A DNA stretch of 64,000 nucleotides from Vibrio sp. FE10 (GTDB lineage: Bacteria > Pseudomonadota > Gammaproteobacteria > Enterobacterales > Vibrionaceae): NCBI RefSeq assembly GCF_030297155.1, contig NZ_AP028067.1, positions 1,984,001-2,048,000 on the forward strand. The letters run 5' to 3'. Below the pieces are notes generated by a model. It had not been told where the DNA came from and made no database searches. It was given only the letters and a program-made list of their open reading frames with translations. Both the position numbers and the translations under genes were made by a program. Shown here in pieces: positions 1 through 9,638 of this stretch (within the stretch, counting starts at the first letter, position 1; each line of letters starts with the position of its first letter).

Positions 1-857
1 AGCTCTTCGTGAAGTTTACGAACAACTTCAGTACTGCGAGATTGAACTGGACGCCCGCTTAGGCCACCCGCTTCGTCGCAATGCTTCATGCCTTCAACGA
101 TACTGCGATCCAATGTCGTGTTGGTTGCGATCACACCGTCGATCTTATTTTTGATCAATGATTCGCAAATCTGGCTGATTTCGTCATCGCTTAGATCCGG
201 AGCGATCTTAAGAGCAAGCGGGACATATTTGCCATGCTTCGCTTCTAATTCAGATTGCTTGGTTTTTAGTTCAGACAACAGATCATCAAGTGCTTCGCCA
301 TATTGTAGTGAACGAAGTCCTGGAGTATTTGGTGAAGAGATATTTACCGCAATGTAACCTGCGTATTGGTATACCTTCTCCATACAGATAATGTAATCTT
401 CTGCGCCCTTTTCAATTGGCGTGTCTTTGTTCTTACCAATATTGATACCTAAGATGCCGTCATAGTTCGACTTCTTAACATTCTCAATTAGGTTATCTAC
501 GCCTAGGTTGTTAAAACCCATGCGGTTGATAATACCTTCGGCTTCAACAAGACGGAACAAACGTGGTTTGTCATTACCTGCTTGTGGACGAGGAGTCACA
601 GTCCCTACTTCTACAAAACCAAAACCCATTGCGCCAAATGCATCAATACATTCGCCGTTTTTGTCTAGGCCGGCAGCAAGGCCAACTGGGTTTTTAAAAG
701 TAAGACCCATGCACTCTACAGGTCGGTGAGGTAATTGTTGGCGATACAAAAGATCAATAGGTGTGCCGGTGAAGCGTTTGAAATTTTGAATTGCAAGATC
801 ATGAGCCTTTTCGGCATCAAGTTGGAAAAAGCCAGTTCTGGCTAGACGGTAAAGCAT
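1..857 (-). CDS. pyrD: Dihydroorotate dehydrogenase (quinone), class 2, partial
   Basis: Oxidises dihydroorotate to orotate in pyrimidine synthesis, passing electrons to quinone through FMN at the inner membrane. The reading frame starts at an ATG at 857 ([20 protein letters not shown]), the usual N-terminal membrane-associating helix of class 2 enzymes, preceded by GGAGG. Visible family signatures are [31 protein letters not shown] and [10 protein letters not shown]; the last carries the serine that acts as catalytic base in class 2 enzymes. About 285 codons are present and the C-terminus (roughly 50 residues, judged from the family length of about 336) lies beyond the left edge. The leader holds a possible pyrimidine-responsive hairpin, described separately. 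Identification is secure. Confidence 0.97.
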   Translation of the reverse strand, partial: MLYRLARTGFFQLDAEKAHDLAIQNFKRFTGTPIDLLYRQQLPHRPVECMGLTFKNPVGLAAGLDKNGECIDAFGAMGFGFVEVGTVTPRPQAGNDKPRLFRLVEAEGIINRMGFNNLGVDNLIENVKKSNYDGILGINIGKNKDTPIEKGAEDYIICMEKVYQYAGYIAVNISSPNTPGLRSLQYGEALDDLLSELKTKQSELEAKHGKYVPLALKIAPDLSDDEISQICESLIKNKIDGVIATNTTLDRSIVEGMKHCDEAGGLSGRPVQSRSTEVVRKLHEE

Positions 858-865
858 TGTGCCTC

Positions 866-930
866 CGATAGAAAAAAGCGCCGTGTAAACGGGGCGATAT
901 TATTTACTTATTTACCCAACTATTCAATCT
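866..930 (-). promoter_or_regulatory. pyrD promoter and leader hairpin, possible CTP-sensing start-site switch
   Basis: On the minus strand a -35-like TTGAAT lies 17 bases before an AATAAT -10. About 7 bases further on is a run CGCCCCG, where transcription should begin. This run is the 5' half of a hairpin (889-895 with 878-884, loop GTAA, one C-C mismatch) followed by six T residues and then the GGAGG of pyrD. In E. coli pyrC and pyrD, high CTP favours starting at a C so that a 5' hairpin forms and blocks expression, whereas low CTP favours a G further downstream. The C-run/G arrangement here would fit that scheme, and the T-run would also allow termination. No experimental support is visible. 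Confidence 0.45.
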
Positions 931-1137
931 ATTACTGTCTGTAAGGGTAAGATAATCGAGTTTGCTAACGAATGAGGTTTATTATTAAGCAAACGTTACC
1001 GTATACTCCGACCGATCGCCCATTTGACTATCATTCGTGTAACCAACATCAATTAACTCGACCAATTAGAAGCTAAGTTGACTAACCATAAGTGGCTCAA
1101 TGAAATAATTGGACATGTCATTCACTATTCAGCCAAA

Positions 1138-1166
1138 CGAAAAAGGCAGACCTAATGGCCTGCCCT
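1138..1166 (-). terminator. Rho-independent terminator of the glutamate dehydrogenase gene
   Basis: On the minus strand a GGCAGGCC/GGTCTGCC stem (one mismatch, ATTA loop) is followed by TTTTTC, starting 27 bases after the stop codon of the glutamate dehydrogenase. The rest of the 858-1192 gap holds the pyrD promoter and leader and AT-rich sequence in which I see no further gene. Confidence 0.8.
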
Positions 1167-1192
1167 TGTTTCTTTTCGTTTTTATCTAATCG

Positions 1193-4100
1193 CTAGTCTG
1201 TCGACATGCAGTTTAGATTCAATAGCATCAATTCACGTAGTGCTACTGAGAACTTAGCAAACTCATGAACCGAACCTACCTTAAATTCGTTCAAGATGCT
1301 TTCCCAACGATGTAGAGAAACCGAGTTGCTTTCCATCCAGTCATCAAGCGCTTTAATCACATCAATATCTGAAGCACAACCGCAGTTAAGTACTTGGCCA
1401 GTTAGCTGACGTTGCTGCCAATCCAGATCTTCTCTGAATGCCGCTCGTGCCAGTGCTTGCCAGTTGTTGTCTACCGCTTGGCCATTGATTTGCTTCAAGA
1501 ACCAGTGCAATGACAAGCGGTCACCAAGATTAAAGTAAAGCTTAGAAGCTTGTTGTACTGTTTTGCCTGTTTCACGAGCCACTGTAGATATATCCAGTGC
1601 TGAGTACAAGCTAGACAAACGTGCGACTGAATTGGCTAACTCAGCGCTTACGCCTTGGTCAATCCATAGCTGTGCCATTGCGTTATGCTCTTCTACTTCA
1701 GAAGCCACTAGGTTTTCATCCAGTTTCTCTGTGATAGTAAGAACATCGCCTTGGTAAAGTTCAATCAGAGCTTTCACTGACTGTTTACCAGTACGGTTTC
1801 TTAGTAACCAACGAGCCAAACGACGAAGTGTACGACGAACATGGTAGATCAATTCATATTGAGCTTCAGAACTTGAAACATTGTCCAGTTCACGGATGCT
1901 CTTCAGAACATGGCCAAGACCGTAGATTTCACGTGATGCCGCGTAAGCATTTGCAATATCAACGATATTTGCGCCCGTCTCTTCTTGCAGACGAGTAACG
2001 AAGTTACAACCCATTTCGTTAACCATTTGGTTAGCCAGTGCCGTCGCAATGATTTCAGAACGTAGTGGATGATTATCCATGTGCTGAGAATAGTTACGAC
2101 GTAACGCGGTTGGGAAGTATTGCATTAGCTGCTGAGCATGGAATTCATCATTAGCGATATCATCACTAACAAGATCTTCTTTAAGCACCATTTTACCGTA
2201 AGCAACAAGTACAGAAAGCTCTGGTCTTGTTAGGCCTTGACCTTGTTTTTCACGCTCAAGCAATGTTTCGTCATCTGGGATGTATTCCAAACCACGATCC
2301 AAGTACCCTGCTTTCTCCATAGTGTGAATAAAACGGATTTGCTCTTTGACTAAGCCAACACCTTGATGCTCAGTAACCGAAATAGATTCAGCTTGGCAAT
2401 ATGCGTCGTCTAGTACGATTTCGCCAACTTCATCTTCCATTGATTCAAGTACTTGGTTACGTTGCTTAACGGTTAGATCACCATTAGATACCAAGCCATT
2501 CAAGAAGATCTTAATGTTTACTTCGTTATCCGAACAGTCAACACCACCAACGTTATCAACGAAGTCGGTATTAACGCGGCCACCCGTTAGCGCATATTCG
2601 ATACGACCCAGTTGAGTCATACCCAAGTTACCGCCTTCACCAACAACCTTAGCTTTCAAGTCACGGCCATCGATACGAAGCACGTCATTTGCACGGTCAC
2701 CAACATCAGTATGAGTCTCGTTTGAAGACTTAACATATGTACCGATACCGCCATTCCAAAGAAGATCAACCTGCATAGACAAGATCGCTTTGATCAAGTC
2801 ATTCGGTGCCATTGATGCTTTCTTGGTACCCAGCATTTTCTGAATTTCAGGCGTCAAAGGGATCGACTTAGCTCGACGAGAGAAGATGCCACCACCTTGA
2901 GAGATAAGGTCTTTGTTGTAATCTTCCCAGCTTGAGCGAGGTAGATTAAACAAGCGCTCACGCTCTACCCAGCTTGATGCTGATTCTGGATTCGGGTCAA
3001 TGAAGATATGCATGTGGTTAAACGCAGCTTGCATACGAATATGCTTAGACAACAGCATACCGTTACCAAACACATCGCCCGCCATATCACCTACACCAAT
3101 AGCAGTGAAATCCGTTGTTTGACAGTTGATGCCCATTTCACGGAAGTGACGCTTAACAGATTCCCAACCACCTTTCGCGGTAATACCCATCGCTTTATGG
3201 TCGTAACCGTTAGAACCACCAGAGGCAAACGCATCGCCTAACCAGAAGTTGTACTCATCAGACACTGAGTTTGCGAGATCTGAGAACGTTGCTGTACCTT
3301 TATCGGCAGCAACAACCAAGTACGGATCATCTTCATCGTGACGAACAACACTCTTCGGTGGGATAACCTCGCCTTCAATAATGTTGTCTGATACGTCTAG
3401 TAGTGCACGGATGAAACGCTTGTAACAACGTTGACCTTCAGCGAAGATCTCATCACGGCCAGACATCATGTGCTGACGCTTACAAACGAAACCACCTTTT
3501 GCACCAACCGGTACAATTACAGTGTTCTTAACTTGTTGTGCTTTAACTAGGCCTAGAATCTCAGTACGGAAATCCTCTTGACGGTCTGACCAACGTAAAC
3601 CGCCACGAGCGACTTTACCGCCACGTAGATGCACACCTTCAATGTCTGGTGCGTAAACGAAGATCTCAAACGCAGGAACCGGCGCTGGGATATCTGGAAT
3701 CTCGCTTGGTCTCATTTTCAGAGCCAACCAAGGTTTAGACTGTTTGTTGTCGTCTAACTGATAGTAGTTAGTACGAAGCGTTGCTGTGATCATTTCCATG
3801 TAGCGGCGAATGATACGATCATCATCCAAGCTTTCTACATGATCTAATTGTTCAGTGATCTTCTTAATAAGATCTTGTTGGCCTTTCGCGCTGCCCTTCA
3901 ATTTAGGATCAAAACGCTTGCCGAATAAGCTCACTAACCCTTTCGCTAGATCTGGGTAATGAGACAATGTGTCTTCAATGTATTGTTGGCTGAATGGGAA
4001 ACCAACTTGGCGCATGTATCGCGCATACGCACGTAAGATTGAGATTTCACGGCCAGAAAGACCTGCACCCAATACCAAGCGGTTGAAACCATCGCTGTCT

Positions 4101-6034
4101 AACTCACCCGCCCAAATAGCAGCAAAGGCTTGTTGGAATAGATCGCGAGCTTCACGAAGATCAATCGTCTTGTCACTCTTATGCAGCATCGAGAAATCAA
4201 GGATCCAATAAGTCACCCCATTGGTCTTGCGCACTTCATAAGGTGATTCACCAATAACGCGCAGGCCAAAGTTTTCAAGCATTGGCATAACATCAGACAG
4301 ATGAATCGGCTCATCACTGTGGTAGAACAATTTCAAACGAACAGCTTTAGAATCTGCCGCCTCTTCTTGAGGACGGTAGAAAAGCATGCCAAGTTTGTTG
4401 TCTTCACTAAGAGCTTCTAGGCGTTCGATATCTGCAACCGCAGAACCAGGCATCATGTCTTCTTTGTACGAACGTGGGAATGCACGCATGTACTCTTTCG
4501 ATAACGGAAGACCTTTGCTCTCACCGAAGTTAGCAACGATTGATTCAGACAGGCGGTCATCCCACGTAGACGATACTTCCATTAAATTTTGCTCAATTGT
4601 TTTCACGTCCACATCCATGTTGTTGTTATCAACACGAACAATATAGTGCGTTCTTGCCAGTGGGCTTTCAGAGAAGTATGTCGTGAATTCGACTTCTTCT
4701 TCGCAACCGAAGTATTGCTTCAAGATGCGCTGGGTTTGACGACGAAGCTCGGTGTTGTAACGATCTTTTGTTACATAAACCATACAGCTAAAAAAACGGC
4801 CAAACGGGTCTTTGCGAACGAACAAGCGTAGAAGATCGCGATCTTGCATTTGTACAACGCCCGTACCCACTTCAAGTAGCTCTTCTTCTCGAGCTTGAAG
4901 CAGTTCATCACGCGGATAGTTTTCTAGAATATTGTGCAGTGCTTTGTAAGAATATGAACCCTTACGGTAACCACTTGCATCTAAGATACGCTCAACTTTC
5001 TCGCGAACTAGAGGAATGCTTTCAACGGTTTGGTTATACACTGCAGAAGTGTAAAGGCCCGTAAAGCGGTGCTCACCGATAACCTTGCCGTTTTTATCAA
5101 ACTTCTTGATACCGATGTAATCATTGTAAGCTGGGCGGTGAATGCGTGAAGCCGTGTTGCCCTTGGTTACGATCAATACATACGGTTTTTTCGCTTCTAA
5201 GCGTGCCGAGTCAGAAAACTCAGACAGCTTAACGTTACGTACACGATCTGAATTTGCGAACAAACCAAGGCCTTGCTCCTTGGTAGGTTGCAGTTCAGTG
5301 TCGCCATTCACAGAAACAAGGTCATATTCCTTGTAGCCCATAAATGTAAAGTTGTGCTCGCCTAACCAACGAAGGAACGCGAGAGTTTCATCAAAGCGCT
5401 GACCATCGACTGGAATCGTCTCTTTTTGCTCTTCAACTTGGTTGGTAACTTCTTCAAGTCGTTCTACCATTTTCAGCCAATCATTAACCACAAGGCCAGT
5501 ATCGGTAAAGATATCCAGTAGCTCGGTTTTAAGTGCGGTCATTTCAGCTTTGCTGCTAAGACGGTCAACCTCAATATGGAAAAGCGATTGGAATGCACCT
5601 TCATTGTTGCTGACACCAACCACACTTCCCTTATCAGAACGGGAGATTTGTGTTGGATTATGAAGCATAAGGTGAGAAGAGAGATCGAGGCGAGTTAATG
5701 CCATTTTTACAGAATCAACGAGGAATGGGCTATCTGGTACCACTATCTCAACGATAGTGTGAGTCGATTGCCAGCCTTGACGACTTACTGTCGGGTTAAA
5801 AACACGGACAGAAATTTCGTCGGCTTTCTTTTCATTGATGTGATGCCATAAGCTAACTACAGCACCGTATAAATCGGATTCGTTTCTCTGAGTTAGATCG
5901 TCGTGAGAAACGTTACTAAACAAGTGTTGAGCAAGTTGAGTTACGAGAGGTCGATGAGCAAGGTCAAGTTTGTCTTGAATCAGTTTGTACACTTTTTCAA
6001 GTAAAACTGGAACCACAGTTTCACGTGCGGTCAT
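1193..6034 (-). CDS. gdhB: NAD-specific glutamate dehydrogenase, large (180-kDa) class
   Basis: Oxidatively deaminates glutamate to 2-oxoglutarate with NAD; a catabolic cytoplasmic enzyme that lets the cell use amino acids as carbon source. At 1613 residues it has the length of the large bacterial class (Bac_GDH). The N-terminal half is the regulatory, ACT-like region; the catalytic core lies in the second half, with PVGAKGGF near residue 840 (the lysine of this motif is the expected catalytic one), GVGDMAGDVFGNGM near 980, GGIGTYVKSS near 1092 and GEGGNLGMTQ near 1128. The ATG at 6034 is preferred because GGAG lies 7 bases upstream; a frame-extending TTG at 6049 lacks such a site. It is a single-gene unit with its own terminator. 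Confidence 0.95.
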   Translation of the reverse strand: MTARETVVPVLLEKVYKLIQDKLDLAHRPLVTQLAQHLFSNVSHDDLTQRNESDLYGAVVSLWHHINEKKADEISVRVFNPTVSRQGWQSTHTIVEIVVPDSPFLVDSVKMALTRLDLSSHLMLHNPTQISRSDKGSVVGVSNNEGAFQSLFHIEVDRLSSKAEMTALKTELLDIFTDTGLVVNDWLKMVERLEEVTNQVEEQKETIPVDGQRFDETLAFLRWLGEHNFTFMGYKEYDLVSVNGDTELQPTKEQGLGLFANSDRVRNVKLSEFSDSARLEAKKPYVLIVTKGNTASRIHRPAYNDYIGIKKFDKNGKVIGEHRFTGLYTSAVYNQTVESIPLVREKVERILDASGYRKGSYSYKALHNILENYPRDELLQAREEELLEVGTGVVQMQDRDLLRLFVRKDPFGRFFSCMVYVTKDRYNTELRRQTQRILKQYFGCEEEVEFTTYFSESPLARTHYIVRVDNNNMDVDVKTIEQNLMEVSSTWDDRLSESIVANFGESKGLPLSKEYMRAFPRSYKEDMMPGSAVADIERLEALSEDNKLGMLFYRPQEEAADSKAVRLKLFYHSDEPIHLSDVMPMLENFGLRVIGESPYEVRKTNGVTYWILDFSMLHKSDKTIDLREARDLFQQAFAAIWAGELDSDGFNRLVLGAGLSGREISILRAYARYMRQVGFPFSQQYIEDTLSHYPDLAKGLVSLFGKRFDPKLKGSAKGQQDLIKKITEQLDHVESLDDDRIIRRYMEMITATLRTNYYQLDDNKQSKPWLALKMRPSEIPDIPAPVPAFEIFVYAPDIEGVHLRGGKVARGGLRWSDRQEDFRTEILGLVKAQQVKNTVIVPVGAKGGFVCKRQHMMSGRDEIFAEGQRCYKRFIRALLDVSDNIIEGEVIPPKSVVRHDEDDPYLVVAADKGTATFSDLANSVSDEYNFWLGDAFASGGSNGYDHKAMGITAKGGWESVKRHFREMGINCQTTDFTAIGVGDMAGDVFGNGMLLSKHIRMQAAFNHMHIFIDPNPESASSWVERERLFNLPRSSWEDYNKDLISQGGGIFSRRAKSIPLTPEIQKMLGTKKASMAPNDLIKAILSMQVDLLWNGGIGTYVKSSNETHTDVGDRANDVLRIDGRDLKAKVVGEGGNLGMTQLGRIEYALTGGRVNTDFVDNVGGVDCSDNEVNIKIFLNGLVSNGDLTVKQRNQVLESMEDEVGEIVLDDAYCQAESISVTEHQGVGLVKEQIRFIHTMEKAGYLDRGLEYIPDDETLLEREKQGQGLTRPELSVLVAYGKMVLKEDLVSDDIANDEFHAQQLMQYFPTALRRNYSQHMDNHPLRSEIIATALANQMVNEMGCNFVTRLQEETGANIVDIANAYAASREIYGLGHVLKSIRELDNVSSSEAQYELIYHVRRTLRRLARWLLRNRTGKQSVKALIELYQGDVLTITEKLDENLVASEVEEHNAMAQLWIDQGVSAELANSVARLSSLYSALDISTVARETGKTVQQASKLYFNLGDRLSLHWFLKQINGQAVDNNWQALARAAFREDLDWQQRQLTGQVLNCGCASDIDVIKALDDWMESNSVSLHRWESILNEFKVGSVHEFAKFSVALRELMLLNLNCMSTD

Positions 6035-6262
6035 AGTCACACTCCACAATTAGAATTATATTTTATTATTAGGGGGCTTACTTAAGCTGGTGTTTGAATT
6101 GAGCCGTTGAGCTCTTTCCTACTAACGAGTTAAGCAAAGGTAATGCATTCATTTATTGTAAAAGCATTATTGAGAAATAGTTAATTGTTTTGGAGGTGGT
6201 AAGAGGTGAAATGTTTGATTATGTGATTAAGATTCCTTTTAACTCACTAGGCACGCCAAGGT

Positions 6263-6481
6263 TTACAGAGCTTCCAACTTAATAAACTTATTTTTTTGGT
6301 CAGTTGTCAGTCTAAACTGCCCTCTAACCCCTATTTGTGTAAGAAATGGTCTGAACCGAGTTGCAGGTAACTGTAGACGTAATCCAGTGGTCGTTATCAC
6401 TTGAACTTTACTTGCGGCACCAGAATAGCTGGCCAAAAACTGTTGATATGAGATGTTAAGTTGGAAAATATAGCGATTCAT
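6263..6481 (-). CDS. DUF2835 family small protein
   Basis: A 72-residue protein matching the DUF2835 family of small gammaproteobacterial proteins of unknown function. The diagnostic pattern is seen from end to end: YIFQLNISYQQFL, then YSGAA, LPATRFRPFLTQIGVRG and finally NKFIKLEAL. The ATG at 6481 is chosen, with AGGT a few bases upstream. An in-frame GTG at 6523 would extend it by 14 residues, but family similarity begins at MNRYIF and the extension would run through a LexA-like operator. The operator (6489-6504) suggests induction by DNA damage, which is inference. It sits alone between glutamate dehydrogenase and pepN. Confidence 0.8.
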   Translation of the reverse strand: MNRYIFQLNISYQQFLASYSGAASKVQVITTTGLRLQLPATRFRPFLTQIGVRGQFRLTTDQKNKFIKLEAL

Positions 6482-6488
6482 ACGATAC

Positions 6489-6504
6489 CTGTATAAATAT
6501 ACAG
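6489..6504 (-). promoter_or_regulatory. LexA-type SOS box before the DUF2835 gene
   Basis: The 16-mer CTGTATAAATATACAG (plus strand) fits the enterobacterial and vibrio LexA operator CTGT-N8-ACAG exactly, with an A/T-only centre, and is nearly a perfect palindrome. It ends 7 bases before the ATG at 6481, so LexA binding would overlap the likely transcription start and ribosome binding site. No other start codon is near enough to be the target. Confidence 0.65.
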
Positions 6505-6730
6505 TGCCAGTGTTTTTTGGCACAAAACGATGTTGAACAGTGGAAATGTTAAACGGCGAACATTGTTTAAAGCTGGAAACATCTCAGTTTGGAAGCTTGT
6601 TTAGAAGGCGAACCTTACTTTGAGTCTGATTTCCCTTAAACAGCAGATCCTGTTTAATCAAAGGATTTAGCTTAAACAACGATTTTTGACTAAGCAACCA
6701 ATCCTGCTTGAAAAACGAGAATCCAGAAAC
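6505..6730. other. Gene-free stretch with imperfect GTTTAAAC-like repeats
   Basis: Together with the LexA box and the pepN terminator this fills the 332-base gap 6482-6813. No gene is apparent. Variants of the words GTTTAAA, GCTTAAAC and GCGAAC recur roughly every 20 bases, in both orientations, and would give weak secondary structure. I cannot assign a role. Confidence 0.4.
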
Positions 6731-6766
6731 AAAAAAATCAGTGGCAGAGATTCTCTACCACTGATG
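6731..6766 (-). terminator. Terminator of pepN
   Basis: On the minus strand ATCAGTGGTAGAG pairs with CTCTGCCACTGAT (G-T pair included) and is followed by seven T residues; it lies about 50 bases after the pepN stop codon. Confidence 0.85.
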
Positions 6767-6813
6767 ACTTTTCGTAAACTGTTTAACAAACAGTTACGTG
6801 AATGAGCGCGAGC

Positions 6814-9420
6814 TTAAGCCTCTAGTGCTTTCGTCACTTTCTCAAATAAGTCTTTTGCTAGGTTGTCCATGTTCTTTAACGTCTCAAGTTCTTTTCTGAT
6901 CAGAGCTTGACGGGCATCGTCGTACTTACGGAACTTAAGCAAAGGATCAATCAGACGTGATGCTACTTGTGGGTTACTGCTGTTAAGCTCACGCAAGATT
7001 TCGCCTGCAAACTCATAGCCCTGACCTGACTTGTCGTGGAACTGAACTGGGTTCATGTTTAAGAAAGAACCGACTAAGTTACGAGTACGGTTCGGGTTTT
7101 TCAAACTAAACGCTTGGTGTGACATAGACGCCTTGATCACTTCAAGTGCGTTTGAACTTGGGTTCGTTCCTTGAAGAGCAAACCACTTGTCCATGACAAG
7201 ACCATCGTGTTTCCACTTGTCGCTGTAATCCGCCATTAAAGTTTCACGACATGGGAGTTGCGCACTGTTCGCCGCGCCCATTGCAGCCATTGTGTCTGTC
7301 ATGTTGTTTGCTTGCTGGTACATAGCAACAACCAAGTCATCACCCTTTTCAGTATGCGCTAAGTAACTTAAACACACTTTACGCAAAGTACGCTTACCAA
7401 TTGAATCATGGTCAACCGTGTATTCTGTTAATGCATTGCTGTGGTAAACCGCAGCAAGTTCATCTTCAAGCTCTTTTGCTAACGTCACTTTCATTGAATG
7501 AAGTACTGACGCAACCGCATCGATGTCAACACGCTCGTACCAACCCGACACTTCGTTATGGCTTGGTAGTGAAAGCATCTCTGCGATAAATGCAGGCTCT
7601 AACGAATCACTGAGCAATACACCACGGAATGCATCAACCACTTCAGAAGAAAGTGCAAACTTTTGACCTTGTTGAACGTTATCTACGTTGCTACGGATGT
7701 ATTTCGCTAGCAGCATTTGCCCTGCATCCCAACGGGAGAATTCGTTGCGAGCATTCACCATCAAGAAGATCAGCTCTTCATCTGAATAGTTGTATTCAAG
7801 TTTCACCGGTGCAGAAAACTCACGCAGCAGAGAGGGAACTGGTTGCTCGTTTACATTCTCAAACACAAACGTTTGTTCCGCTTCTTTCACATCTAATACA
7901 TTATGAACTGGCTGACCGTTACATTGTAACTCAATCACATCACCCGACGCTGTGTATAGCTCGATATCTAGAGGGATATGCAGAGCTTGCTTTTCGGTTT
8001 GCTCATGAGTTGGCGCTGTTACTTGGCGAGTCGTTAACGTGTACTCTTTTTTCTCTGTGTCGTAATGACTTTCAACAGAAAGCGTCGGCGTACCAGACTG
8101 GCTGTACCATAAACGGAACTGAGACAGGTCAACGCCCGATCCATCTTCCATTGCCGCAACGAAGTCTTCACATGTTGCAGCGGTACCATCGTGACGTTCA
8201 AAGTAAAGCTTCATGCCTTTTTGGAAACCGTCTTCACCCAACAATGTGTGGATCATTCGGATCACTTCACTGCCCTTTTCGTATACCGTCAATGTGTAGA
8301 AGTTATTCATTTCTATCACTTTTTCTGGGCGAATTGGGTGAGACATTGGGCTCGCATCTTCAGCGAATTGTGGCCCGCGGATAATGCGAACATTGTTGAT
8401 GCGGTTGACTGCGCGAGAGCCAAGATCAGAAGAGAACTCTTGGTCACGGAAAACCGTTAAACCTTCTTTCAAGCTTAACTGGAACCAATCGCGACAAGTG
8501 ACTCGGTTACCTGTCCAGTTGTGGAAATATTCGTGACCGATTACTGCTTCGATACCTAAGTAGTCGGTATCGGTTGCTGTTTGGTCATTCGCCAAAACAA
8601 ACTTAGAGTTAAATACGTTCAGGCCTTTGTTTTCCATCGCGCCCATGTTGAAGAAATCAACGGCAACGATCATGTAGATGTCTAAGTCATACTCAAGATT
8701 GAAACGCTCTTCGTCCCACTTCATTGAGTTAATCAAAGAAACCATCGCGTGATTTGCGCGGTCGAGGTTGCCTTTGTCGACAAAGATTTCGAGGTCAACA
8801 TTACGACCAGATTGTGTGGTGTATGCGTCACGAAGTACATCAAAGTCACCCGCAACTAAAGCAAACAGGTACGCTGGTTTTGGATGTGGGTCTTGCCATT
8901 TCACCCAGTGACGACCGTTTTCAGCTTCGCCTTCGTCGACACGGTTACCATTACTTAATAAGAATGGGTTTTCAGCTTTGTCTGCGATGACCGTTGTCGT
9001 GAATTTCGCCAACACATCAGGGCGATCCATGTAGTAAGTAATTCGGCGGAAACCTTCAGCTTCACATTGAGTACAGAACGCACCACCCGACTTGTACAAA
9101 CCTTCAAGTGCGCTGTTCCCTTCAGGGTCAACTTCCGTAACGATCGTTAGTGTAAAATCTTTCGGAAGATCATTCAGAGTAAGCAAAGTTTCAGACTGTT
9201 TGTACTGCGTCCACTCCTTACCTTCAACCAGAACAGACACCAACTTCAAGCCTTCACCATCAAGTACTAATGTCGAGCTTTCTTTCTCCTGCTTAACACT
9301 AGAAACAGCGGTAATGATGGATGCTGAATCGTACAAATCGAAAGTCAGATCGATTTCAGAAATAGTGTGAGATGGTGATTGATAATCTTTACGATACTTG
9401 GCTTGAGGTGTATGTGCCAT
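6814..9420 (-). CDS. pepN: Aminopeptidase N (M1 family zinc metallopeptidase)
   Basis: Removes N-terminal residues from peptides in the cytoplasm, completing the breakdown of peptides released by ATP-dependent proteases. It has 868 residues, against 870 in E. coli. The substrate N-terminus recognition motif GAMEN is at about residue 259, the zinc site HEYFHNW at about 295, and the third zinc ligand glutamate in LKEGLTVF about 20 residues later. The M1 N-terminal saddle, catalytic and long C-terminal helical domains are all of expected length. The ATG at 9420 follows AAAAGGAACC. It has its own terminator and appears to be transcribed alone. Confidence 0.98.
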   Translation of the reverse strand: MAHTPQAKYRKDYQSPSHTISEIDLTFDLYDSASIITAVSSVKQEKESSTLVLDGEGLKLVSVLVEGKEWTQYKQSETLLTLNDLPKDFTLTIVTEVDPEGNSALEGLYKSGGAFCTQCEAEGFRRITYYMDRPDVLAKFTTTVIADKAENPFLLSNGNRVDEGEAENGRHWVKWQDPHPKPAYLFALVAGDFDVLRDAYTTQSGRNVDLEIFVDKGNLDRANHAMVSLINSMKWDEERFNLEYDLDIYMIVAVDFFNMGAMENKGLNVFNSKFVLANDQTATDTDYLGIEAVIGHEYFHNWTGNRVTCRDWFQLSLKEGLTVFRDQEFSSDLGSRAVNRINNVRIIRGPQFAEDASPMSHPIRPEKVIEMNNFYTLTVYEKGSEVIRMIHTLLGEDGFQKGMKLYFERHDGTAATCEDFVAAMEDGSGVDLSQFRLWYSQSGTPTLSVESHYDTEKKEYTLTTRQVTAPTHEQTEKQALHIPLDIELYTASGDVIELQCNGQPVHNVLDVKEAEQTFVFENVNEQPVPSLLREFSAPVKLEYNYSDEELIFLMVNARNEFSRWDAGQMLLAKYIRSNVDNVQQGQKFALSSEVVDAFRGVLLSDSLEPAFIAEMLSLPSHNEVSGWYERVDIDAVASVLHSMKVTLAKELEDELAAVYHSNALTEYTVDHDSIGKRTLRKVCLSYLAHTEKGDDLVVAMYQQANNMTDTMAAMGAANSAQLPCRETLMADYSDKWKHDGLVMDKWFALQGTNPSSNALEVIKASMSHQAFSLKNPNRTRNLVGSFLNMNPVQFHDKSGQGYEFAGEILRELNSSNPQVASRLIDPLLKFRKYDDARQALIRKELETLKNMDNLAKDLFEKVTKALEA

Positions 9421-9506
9421 GACGGGTTCCTTTTGATCGTTATACGTAATTATTTTTTAACTGTATATATCTAAAGGTTGAGCGCCAATAAAACAAGGGG
9501 AATATT

Positions 9507-9538
9507 AAAAAAAGGAGGCATTGTAGGAAAATGCCTCC
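9507..9538 (-). terminator. Terminator of the secreted hypothetical protein gene
   Basis: On the minus strand GGAGGCATT pairs perfectly with AATGCCTCC around a 7-base loop, followed by seven T residues. It lies about 100 bases beyond the stop codon at 9639. Confidence 0.85.
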
Positions 9539-9638
9539 ATGTTTTGCTATTTTATCAATCAAATCAGATAGGAACGCCTAAGAAATGAACTGTGCACAAT
9601 ATTATCAACGAGTACGACTTTACTACTAAAACTCACGA

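Noticed and set aside
7629..8384. 251-codon open frame opposite pepN
   Set aside because: It lies wholly antisense to the conserved PepN catalytic region, its product is low in recognisable features, and there is no supporting ribosome site or context.
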